A stretch of 13,992 bases of DNA from JAPLVS01 sp043809265. GTDB taxonomy: Archaea > Iainarchaeota > Iainarchaeia > Iainarchaeales > DTGL01. The DNA is taken from the NCBI GenBank assembly GCA_043809265.1, contig JAZDDY010000045.1, forward strand, positions 1 through 13,992, read 5' to 3'. Below are positions 1 through 6,344 of this stretch, piece after piece (position 1 is the first letter of the stretch; the number at the start of each line of letters is the position of its first letter). The position numbers were made by a program, and so were the translations under genes. The notes under the pieces are model-generated. The model saw only the letters and a list, made by a program, of their open reading frames with translations, was not told the origin of the DNA and ran no database searches.

Positions 1-169
1 CGAGGCCGGCGAGGATGAGGGCCGTGTTTGCCTGGTGCGCTTCCTGCTCCCTGTTTTTGCTGTGCTGGGCCGAAAACCTGAAGGCTTTTTCCACCAAATC
101 AAAATCGTTTTTGCCTATGTGTGCGCATGCTTCCTTCAGTTCGGCAAACGAGCAGTTTCTGTATTGCAT
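1..169 (-). CDS. RelA/SpoT-like HD-domain protein, N-terminal fragment
   Basis: Partial gene running off the left edge; about 56 residues are visible from an ATG at 169. Residues near 22-56 run LVEKAFRFSAQHS and then EAHQANTALILAGL. This lines up with the opening of the RelA/SpoT hydrolase (HD) domain, where the family reads roughly LVxxAxxFAxxAH...HPLAVAxILAxL. The His of EAHQ falls on the first metal-binding His of that family. The usual GEPY-type segment before this His is shortened or missing. If the match holds, the protein hydrolyses, or hydrolyses and makes, (p)ppGpp in the cytoplasm. A TATA box at 196-204 lies about 26 nt before a start at or near the ATG, so the mRNA would be leaderless or nearly so. 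The gene is divergent from tpiA. The catalytic HD pair and any synthetase domain lie outside the window. The family call is inferred from a short stretch. Confidence 0.5.
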   Translation of the reverse strand, partial: MQYRNCSFAELKEACAHIGKNDFDLVEKAFRFSAQHSKNREQEAHQANTALILAGL

Positions 170-195
170 ACTATTTAGTTCTGCTGGAGGTTGAA

Positions 196-204
196 TAAAT
201 ATAT
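196..204 (-). promoter_or_regulatory. TATA box for the HD-domain gene
   Basis: On the minus strand this reads ATATATTTA. Its centre is about 31 nt upstream of the ATG at 169, which predicts a transcript start within a few bases of the start codon. No Shine-Dalgarno sequence fits between them, consistent with leaderless translation. Confidence 0.55.
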
Positions 205-228
205 GCCTTGGCAATGCCAAAGGCTATG

Positions 229-238
229 GCTTTAAATT
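229..238 (+). promoter_or_regulatory. TATA box for tpiA
   Basis: GCTTTAAATT on the plus strand predicts a transcript start near 260. That leaves a leader of about 20 nt which includes the GGAGGTG ribosome-binding site at 271-277. It supports the internal ATG at 283 as the tpiA start, because a start at 208 would lie upstream of the promoter. Confidence 0.5.
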
Positions 239-282
239 GTTTTTCGGTGTTTATTTTTGAGGCTGTTTTTGGAGGTGCCCTT

Positions 283-957
283 ATGAAAACCCCTGTTCTT
301 TTCATCAATTTCAAGTGTTATGGGGAGGCCACCGGCACAAGGGCGCTGGAGCTTGCAAAAAAGGCAGAGGCGGTTGCCGGAAAATCCCAAGGGCAGATTG
401 CCCTGGTGGTGCAGGCGGTCGATATCAGGCTGGTTTCAGAGGCGGTTTCCCTCCCTGTGTTCGCCCAGCATGTCGACCCGGTTGAATACGGTTCGCGCAC
501 AGGGCATATCCTGCCGGAGGCAGTAAAGGCGGCAGGGGCAAAGGGCACTGTTTTGAACCATGCCGAAAACAAGAGGGATAACGCTTTCTTGGAAAAAGCG
601 ATTGTCCGCGCCCATGAAGCAGGCCTCAGCGTGATGGTTTGTGCGGAGAGCAGGGAAAGGGCAGAACAGGTCGCGGCTTTTTCTGAAAAGCCGGAGTTCA
701 TTGCGATCGAGCCTCCTGAGCTCATCGGCGGCGACATTTCCGTTTCGACTGCAAAGCCGGAGCTGATAACCGACACTGTAAAGGCGGTCAAGGCGGTTGC
801 CGAAATCCCTGTTATAACCGGTGCAGGGATAAAGAATGCCGCCGATGTAAGGATTGCCCTCAAGCTTGGCACAAAAGGGGTTTTTGTTGCCTCAGGGATA
901 ATCAAGTCGCAGGACCAGGAAAAAGCAATAATTGAACTTGTTGAAGGTTTCAGGTAG
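283..957 (+). CDS. tpiA: Triosephosphate isomerase, archaeal type
   Basis: Interconverts glyceraldehyde 3-phosphate and dihydroxyacetone phosphate in glycolysis and gluconeogenesis. The 224-residue product matches the short archaeal form (about 220-226 residues) rather than the 250-residue bacterial form. Visible catalytic residues are Asn9 and Lys11 in INFKCY, His93 in LNHAE and the base Glu143 in IAIEPPELIGG. Phosphate-binding loops are at 178-183 (ITGAGI) and 203-206 (ASGI). The frame is open back to an ATG at 208. The ATG at 283 is preferred because it has a strong GGAGGTG site 5 nt upstream and starts right at the first barrel strand; the extra upstream residues look like translated leader. 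A T7 run follows the stop. The next gene starts 36 nt downstream on the same strand. Confidence 0.95.
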   Translation: MKTPVLFINFKCYGEATGTRALELAKKAEAVAGKSQGQIALVVQAVDIRLVSEAVSLPVFAQHVDPVEYGSRTGHILPEAVKAAGAKGTVLNHAENKRDNAFLEKAIVRAHEAGLSVMVCAESRERAEQVAAFSEKPEFIAIEPPELIGGDISVSTAKPELITDTVKAVKAVAEIPVITGAGIKNAADVRIALKLGTKGVFVASGIIKSQDQEKAIIELVEGFR

Positions 958-964
958 TTTTTTT
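958..964 (+). terminator. Oligo-T terminator after tpiA
   Basis: A run of seven T directly follows the tpiA stop codon, the usual archaeal intrinsic terminator form. It may only partly separate tpiA from the CBS gene 30 nt further on, as no clear promoter with good spacing was seen between them. Confidence 0.45.
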
Positions 965-993
965 ATGGTTTAATTTTTGGGCGGGTGTTTTGG

Positions 994-2148
994 ATGGAGC
1001 GTACTAGCGTTGAAGAAATAATGGAAAAGAATTTTTTGAAAATAGGCGCCGACGAGAGGGTTTCAAAGCTTTTGGGCCTGTTGAATGCCGCAAAGAAATA
1101 CCACGCGGTTGTGTTTGACTCTTCGGACACTTATTTGGGGATAACTTCCACCAGCGGGCTTTTGCGCAGGCAGGCTGACCTTTCCCAGATGAAGGTCAGA
1201 AGCGTTACCGATGAAAACCGCCCGATGCTTTCAAGGGAAATGTCTTTGATGAAAGCGGCGGAGCTCATGTATGTTTCGGACAGCAGGGTTCTCCCAGTCG
1301 TGGAAAACGGCAGTGTTTACGGGATTGTTTCAGCTGACGCCCTCATCAGGGAGGCAGCGGAGCGTTCCCCGATTGCTTCGGCCAGGGCCAAGGATATAGC
1401 GTCTTCTGCGCTTGTGGTCCTGAAGCAGGGCGAATCGCTGGGAAAGGCTGTTTCCCTCATGAAGGAACGCAACATCAAAAGAATTTTGGTTGTTGACAAA
1501 ACAGGAAAAGTTTCAGGGACGCTTTCCCTGCGCAACCTCATGGAAAAATACCTGGCCCAGTCCACAGGCGGAAGGATTGCATCACTCGGAGATGCTCACG
1601 GCCATTCGACTGAAAGGGACAGCGCCCTGACAATCCCTGTTTCAAGCGAAATGTCCACTTTATTCAAGACAATAGAGCCAGACAAAAAAATCGGGCCTGT
1701 GCTTTCAGACATCGAGAACGGCTATTCGATTGTCCTTACCGAAAAGGGAAAGCCGACCGGCATTATTACCAGAAGGGATTTGCTTGAGGCGATCGTGAAA
1801 ACAGGCGCTGTCGAAAGAAATATACAGACTGCCAACATGCCGGCTCTTGATGAAGTGGACCTGGCGAGGGTCAACAGCACAATCAATGCCGCTTACGATC
1901 GCGTGAAAAGGTCCCTGAACACCACCTATTTCCTTTTGGTGCATTTCAAGCAGTACAAGCAGGCAGGCGGTAAAACCAAGCACTCAATCCACGTCCACGC
2001 TTCAGGCCCTGGAATGAACTTCAAGGCCGAAGCGGTTTCCTGGAATGTAATCACTTCGCTCCAGGACGCTTTGGGCGAACTTGAGCGCGAGATAAGGAAA
2101 GGCATCGGCAGGAAAAGCAGGAGCAGCAAAAAAGCGAGGGCAAAATAG
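994..2148 (+). CDS. Four-CBS-domain protein with HPF/RaiA-like C-terminal region
   Basis: A 384-residue cytoplasmic protein. Four CBS motifs can be picked out at about residues 3-58, 68-122, 132-187 and 214-268. Their typical strand-helix endings are LGITSTSGLL, VYGIVSADALI, VSGTLSLRNLM and PTGIITRRDLL. CBS pairs commonly bind adenine nucleotides as energy sensors. Residues about 270-384 are different: TTYFLLVHFKQY, SIHVHASGPGMNFKAEA, then SLQDALGELEREIRKG. This pattern resembles the beta-beta-alpha end of the ribosome hibernation/sigma-54 modulation (HPF/RaiA) fold, where a helix like AIDxAVxKLExQLRK is typical. The C-terminus is Lys/Arg-rich (RKSRSSKKARAK), suiting RNA contact. The ATG at 994 is chosen because GGGTG at 983-987 is well spaced; a GTG at 985 is the longer alternative. 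Inference: a nucleotide-sensing ribosome-associated factor. The CBS part is firm; the HPF-like part is tentative. Confidence 0.8.
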   Translation: MERTSVEEIMEKNFLKIGADERVSKLLGLLNAAKKYHAVVFDSSDTYLGITSTSGLLRRQADLSQMKVRSVTDENRPMLSREMSLMKAAELMYVSDSRVLPVVENGSVYGIVSADALIREAAERSPIASARAKDIASSALVVLKQGESLGKAVSLMKERNIKRILVVDKTGKVSGTLSLRNLMEKYLAQSTGGRIASLGDAHGHSTERDSALTIPVSSEMSTLFKTIEPDKKIGPVLSDIENGYSIVLTEKGKPTGIITRRDLLEAIVKTGAVERNIQTANMPALDEVDLARVNSTINAAYDRVKRSLNTTYFLLVHFKQYKQAGGKTKHSIHVHASGPGMNFKAEAVSWNVITSLQDALGELEREIRKGIGRKSRSSKKARAK

Positions 2149-2154
2149 TTTTTT
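2149..2154 (+). terminator. Oligo-T terminator of the CBS gene
   Basis: Six T follow the TAG stop, in a gap of only 19 bases before the 3' end of the convergent SRP RNA gene. Confidence 0.4.
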
Positions 2155-2155
2155 C

Positions 2156-2160
2156 AAAAA
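2156..2160 (-). terminator. Oligo-T terminator of the SRP RNA
   Basis: The minus strand reads CTTTTTG a few bases past the closing strand of helix 1, in the expected place to end the RNA. Confidence 0.45.
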
Positions 2161-2167
2161 GCTGAAA

Positions 2168-2440
2168 TGTGGGCGCGCCCTGAAATCGATTTGGCCTGAA
2201 AGGCAGGAGTGACCCACGGCATTCCTCGCTTCCGTTTACCTCGAAGCATTTCGCTTAAAGGCCACCGTTGCTTTCTTCCGAACCTGGCGGGTTCACCCTT
2301 AGGCAAAACCTAAGAGGACAGAAGTTCCTTGTAGTGCAATGGCTCCGGCTTTCCAGGAAAAACCTTTCCCAAGGCTTCGGTTCCGGCGTGAAGCGGATTT
2401 CCGGCTACAGGGAACCGCTACCTCCCCAACCTAGCCCACA
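2168..2440 (-). ncRNA. ffs: Signal recognition particle RNA (7S RNA), archaeal
   Basis: RNA scaffold of the signal recognition particle, which targets nascent membrane proteins to the Sec translocon with SRP54 and SRP19. Read on the minus strand, the 5' end (TGTGGGCTAGG..., then ...CCCTGTAGCCGGAAATCC) follows the conserved archaeal 5' domain. Its first seven bases pair perfectly with the last seven (GCCCACA, 2174-2168) to close helix 1. Helix 8, around 2262-2297, has the universal SRP54-binding core: CCAGG, then TTC-GGAA-GAA, then AGCA. The TTC/GAA stem keeps pairing around the GGAA tetraloop, where many species have TCC/GGA. Helix 6 is visible at about 2298-2313 (CTTAGG-TTTTG-CCTAAG), the SRP19 site. 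Length is about 273 nt, slightly short for archaea. It is convergent with the CBS gene. Open frames crossing this region are not genes. The ends are set by helix 1 and are good to within a few bases. Confidence 0.95.
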
Positions 2441-2462
2441 AATAAATTAGTGTCGGAGAAGC

Positions 2463-2472
2463 TTTTAATAAT
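2463..2472 (-). promoter_or_regulatory. TATA box for SRP RNA
   Basis: The minus strand reads ATTATTAAAA, centred about 28 nt upstream of the helix-1 5' end at 2440. This is the right distance for archaeal TBP/TFB initiation. It sits just past the stop of the upstream membrane-protein gene, so the RNA has its own promoter. Confidence 0.6.
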
Positions 2473-2488
2473 TGGCTTTTCCCTGTTT

Positions 2489-2914
2489 TCAGGGGTTCCG
2501 CGCTTCTTCCAGCATTTCTTTTTTGATTTCGTCCTTGAGCTCTTCCCTGAACTCCTTCATTAAATCGTTTTGCATTGCTTTTTGCATCATTTCCTTTTTT
2601 GCTTCAGGCGGAATGTCTTTCATCATGTCCTTTGACCTTTGCATCCCGTAAGTGATTGCAGCCGCCTTCCATTGCCTGTAAAGGCCTGATTTTTTGAAAA
2701 ACCAGTAGATGATTAGCCCCAGCTATATCAAATAAAGCGGCACGATTGCCAGAAACAAAAAGGGGGTGGTGAAAAGTGCCACCAGAAAGAATCTGAGGGC
2801 AAATATAAAAACAACCAATGGCAGCATTACAAGCGCCATCAAAATAGCGATTGGCTTGAAATAAGCCCACATATAATTTGGTTTGCCTTCGCTTTGCCCT
2901 TCGTTCTCTTCCAT
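2489..2914 (-). pseudogene. Small membrane protein gene interrupted by an in-frame TAG
   Basis: From the ATG at 2914 (GGTGG site at 2922-2926) the frame gives 63 residues and meets TAG at 2723-2725. The same frame then continues without another stop for 77 residues to TGA at 2489-2491, so the gene is 142 codons with one amber codon. The part before TAG has an acidic N-terminus and two hydrophobic helices (about residues 19-41 and 45-63). The part after TAG starts LGLIIYWFFKKSGLYRQW, which completes the second membrane segment, and ends in a long Met/Lys/Glu-rich helix (for example PPEAKKEMMQKAMQ, then EEARNP). Codon style is the same on both sides. No family is recognised. TAG is a normal stop elsewhere in the window (tpiA, the CBS gene, GGGP synthase). 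Options are a nonsense mutation, a sequence error, or stop readthrough including pyrrolysine. An annotator may list only the first 63 codons (2723-2914). Confidence 0.7.
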
Positions 2915-2943
2915 ATCTTTCCCACCTTATTGCGCTTCGCAGG

Positions 2944-2952
2944 TTTAAATAT
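2944..2952 (-). promoter_or_regulatory. Possible TATA box for the membrane-protein gene
   Basis: The minus strand reads ATATTTAAA, a near-consensus archaeal TATA box, between the kbl stop (2960) and the ATG at 2914. The predicted transcript start near 2922 would leave a leader of under 10 nt, so the gene may also be read through from kbl. Confidence 0.45.
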
Positions 2953-2959
2953 TGTTCTT

Positions 2960-4144
<1,185 letters not shown>

Positions 4145-4178
4145 TTGCCCCCACCGAACACAGATTGTCATGTGCAAG

Positions 4179-4190
4179 GTTTTTATGCCT
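4179..4190. promoter_or_regulatory. Shared A/T box of the divergent kbl-tdh promoter
   Basis: The minus strand reads GGCATAAAAACC, which places kbl transcription near 4159. The plus-strand face of the same box (TTTTTATG), or the nearby TTTATTG at 4190-4196, would serve tdh with a start near 4210-4218. Only 79 bases separate the two start codons, so the two promoters must overlap and could be controlled together. Confidence 0.5.
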
Positions 4191-4223
4191 TTATTGCTTT
4201 TTCAATAATCCCCGGTGTGCCGA

Positions 4224-5258
4224 ATGAAAGCGCTTTTTAAATCGAAACCGCAGAGAGGCCTTGAGCTTTTGGATGCCGAGAAGCCTTCGCCAAAAGCAGG
4301 GCAGTTGCTTGTAAAAGTAAAGGCAACCACGATTTGCGGCACTGATTTGCACATTTATGAATGGAACGAGTGGGCGCAGAACCGCATCAAGCCTCCGCTT
4401 ATTGCCGGCCACGAGGTTGCTGGCGAGATAACCAAATTGGGCGAAGGGGTTGCCGGCTTTGAGAAGGGCGATTTGGTTTCTGCTGAAACCCATATTTTTT
4501 GCGGCAAGTGCGTCCAGTGCCTTTCAGGGAACAGGCATGTCTGCGAAACCATGAAAATCTTCGGCGTGGACATGGATGGCGTGTTTGCGGAATATGCGGT
4601 CATTCCGGCACAAAATGCCTGGAAGAACCCAAAGGGAATGAAGCCCGAGATTGCCGCAATCCAGGAGCCTTTCGGGAACGCGGTCCATTCTGTTTTTACA
4701 GGCAACGATAAAATCGAAGGCAGCACGGTCCTTATAACCGGTGCAGGCCCTATCGGCTGTTTTGCCGCAGGCATTGCAAAGGCGGCAGGCGCGGAAAAAG
4801 TGATTATTTCTGATTTGAACGATTTCCGTTTGGGCCTTGCCGGAAAAATGAAAGCCGATATTCTGGTCAATGCCAAGAATGAAAATCTTGTCGAGCGCGT
4901 GAAAAAGGAAACGAACGGCAGGGGCGCGGATATTTTCCTTGAAATGTCCGGCAGCGGCGCTGCAATGAATGACGGCATGAAGGCATTGAGGGTCGGCGGC
5001 AGGGCATCGATTTTGGGTGTTTTTGCAAAGCCGTTCCAGGTTGATGTCACCAACGACATTGTTTTCAAGTACACGAAAATTTTCGGCATAAATGGCCGCC
5101 TGATTTTTGACACATGGAAGAAAACCAGCGAGCTCATTAACAAAAAGCTGGTGGACCCTTCCCCTGTGATCACACACCGCTTTCCTTTGAAGGATTTCGA
5201 GGAAGGCTTTTCGTTGCTTGAGCAGGGCAAGGCAGGAAAGGTAGTTCTCCTGCCTTAA
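4224..5258 (+). CDS. tdh: L-threonine 3-dehydrogenase
   Basis: Zinc medium-chain dehydrogenase oxidising L-threonine to 2-amino-3-ketobutyrate with NAD+; Kbl then splits the unstable product. The product has 344 residues, as in archaeal and bacterial Tdh. Catalytic zinc ligands are Cys38 (TTICGTDLHIYEW, a Tdh signature), His63 and Glu64 (AGHEVAG). Structural zinc cysteines are 93, 96, 99 and 107 (CGKCVQC...C). The Rossmann loop is GAGPIG at 173-178, with Asp197 (IISDLND) at the end of strand 2 favouring NAD over NADP. The ATG at 4224 is chosen because GGTG at 4214-4217 lies 6 nt upstream; a GTG at 4215 would add three residues and overlap that site. The gene is divergent from kbl and convergent with radA. 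Confidence 0.95.
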   Translation: MKALFKSKPQRGLELLDAEKPSPKAGQLLVKVKATTICGTDLHIYEWNEWAQNRIKPPLIAGHEVAGEITKLGEGVAGFEKGDLVSAETHIFCGKCVQCLSGNRHVCETMKIFGVDMDGVFAEYAVIPAQNAWKNPKGMKPEIAAIQEPFGNAVHSVFTGNDKIEGSTVLITGAGPIGCFAAGIAKAAGAEKVIISDLNDFRLGLAGKMKADILVNAKNENLVERVKKETNGRGADIFLEMSGSGAAMNDGMKALRVGGRASILGVFAKPFQVDVTNDIVFKYTKIFGINGRLIFDTWKKTSELINKKLVDPSPVITHRFPLKDFEEGFSLLEQGKAGKVVLLP

Positions 5259-5304
5259 TTTTATTTTATCCCCTGCTGCCGGTGAAAGCCAGGCTGCTGC
5301 CTGT
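5259..5304. other. Intergenic gap between convergent tdh and radA
   Basis: The gap opens with TTTTATTTTATC right after the tdh stop, a likely weak oligo-T terminator for tdh. The octamer CTGCTGCC occurs twice (5273-5280 and 5293-5300) as a short direct repeat. Nothing else was seen here. Confidence 0.35.
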
Positions 5305-6285
5305 TCACTCGTCGTCTTTGCTTTTTTTCGAGTCTTCTTTTGTATCTTCGATGCCTTTTTCGGTCACCTGGTAGAGCGCTTCGCCGTCCGGGAGACTTGG
5401 TGAGTCGACAAGCTTTGCGACCCTTTTTTCACCCTTGCTTTTTCTCAAGTAAAGCCTGGTCTTTGAGGCATGGCCTACGATGTTTCCGCCTATGGGCGTT
5501 GTCGGGTCCCCGAATAATATGTCTGGCCTTTCCATTAATTGGTTTGTGACAAGCACGACTATGTTGTGCATTTCAGCGAGTTTCATCAATTGCCTCATGT
5601 GCTTGTTTAATTTTTGCTGCCTTTCCGCAAGCATTCCCCTGCCGAGGTATTCCGACCTGAATTGTGAAGTCAAGGAATCAACTATGAGCAATTTGATGTT
5701 TTTTTCCTTTATGAAGGTTTCGGCCTTGTCGGCTAAAAGCATCTGGTGGTCCGCATTGTATGCCCTTGCCACATAAATGTTTTTGAGCGCTTTTTCAGGG
5801 TCTATGCCCTTGCCTTTCGCTATTGCCATCACCCTTTCAGGCCTGAAGCTTGACTCCGAGTCGATGTAAAGTATGTTTCCGTTCAATCCGCCCTTGTCCT
5901 GCGGCAATTGCGTCATCACGCACAGCTGGAAGCACCACTGCGTTTTTCCAGAGGACATTTTCCCGTACACTTCGGTGATGCTCTGGGTTTCAAGGCCTCC
6001 GCCGAGCAAGCTGTCCAGTTCCTTGCTTCCGGTGTGGATGCGGCCGATTTTTTCCCTTCTTTTGTGGATTGCGTCCGCTGTCTCAAAGCCCATTTCAAGC
6101 GCGTCCCTTGCCGCCTTTATCGCTTTTTCAGACGTTTTGTCCCCGAGCCCTGCCGCTTCGGTCAGTTCCATCGGGGATGCGACCGCGATGCTTTCCAGCG
6201 TCCTGTAGTTTGCCTTGTACAGCTTTTCAGCTGCCTGCGGGCCTATTCCGGGCAAATCGCTTACTTCTTTTATTTCATCAGTCAT
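5305..6285 (-). CDS. radA: DNA repair and recombination protein RadA
   Basis: Archaeal RecA/Rad51 recombinase that forms ATP-dependent filaments on single-stranded DNA and drives strand exchange. The 326 residues match the family. The order is: helix-hairpin-helix N-terminal domain (VSDLPGIGPQAAEKL, about 8-60), FETA polymerisation motif at 67-70, and ATPase core. The core shows Walker A GKMSSGKT (108-115), catalytic Glu144 in DSESSFRPER, Walker B LLIVD (199-203), the signature FRSEYLGRGMLAERQQKLN, and the L2 region ending GGNIVGHASKTRLYL. Walker A more usually reads GEFGSGKT in RadA; the core Gly-Lys-Thr is intact. DSPSLPDGEA near the end is the ATP-cap segment, and the tail is Lys/Asp/Glu-rich. 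A GGTGAT site precedes the ATG, which has its own TATA box. It follows the RPA-like gene on the same strand, consistent with RPA-RadA cooperation. Confidence 0.97.
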   Translation of the reverse strand: MTDEIKEVSDLPGIGPQAAEKLYKANYRTLESIAVASPMELTEAAGLGDKTSEKAIKAARDALEMGFETADAIHKRREKIGRIHTGSKELDSLLGGGLETQSITEVYGKMSSGKTQWCFQLCVMTQLPQDKGGLNGNILYIDSESSFRPERVMAIAKGKGIDPEKALKNIYVARAYNADHQMLLADKAETFIKEKNIKLLIVDSLTSQFRSEYLGRGMLAERQQKLNKHMRQLMKLAEMHNIVVLVTNQLMERPDILFGDPTTPIGGNIVGHASKTRLYLRKSKGEKRVAKLVDSPSLPDGEALYQVTEKGIEDTKEDSKKSKDDE

Positions 6286-6322
6286 ATTATCACCATCACA
6301 GTTTATTGTTTTTCATTCGACC

Positions 6323-6332
6323 ATTTAAATAT
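6323..6332 (-). promoter_or_regulatory. TATA box for radA
   Basis: The minus strand reads ATATTTAAAT, a near-perfect archaeal TATA box. The predicted start near 6303 leaves an 18-nt leader with the GGTGAT ribosome-binding site. It lies just past the RPA gene stop, so radA can be expressed independently. Confidence 0.65.
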
Positions 6333-6344
6333 GCTTTTGGGGGT

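Noticed and set aside
208..282. N-terminal extension of triosephosphate isomerase from an upstream ATG
   Set aside because: The strong ribosome-binding site and the TATA box both point to the ATG at 283, where the conserved barrel begins. The added residues have no family counterpart.
318..905. 195-codon minus-strand frame opposite tpiA
   Set aside because: It lies wholly inside a clear enzyme gene, has Ser/Ala-rich composition typical of antisense frames, and has no start signals.
2268..2450. 60-codon plus-strand frame
   Set aside because: It lies over the SRP RNA gene and its promoter side, with no recognisable protein features.
2604..2870. 88-codon minus-strand frame overlapping the interrupted membrane gene
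   Set aside because: It is in a different frame from the coherent membrane protein and its sequence shows no hydrophobic pattern or family motif.
4355..5230. 291-codon minus-strand frame opposite tdh
   Set aside because: Shadow of tdh. The sense strand carries all zinc and NAD motifs; the antisense frame has none.
5273..5300. Short direct repeat CTGCTGCC as a possible CRISPR or attachment site
   Set aside because: Only two 8-base copies in a 46-base gap; no array, spacer pattern or integrase nearby.
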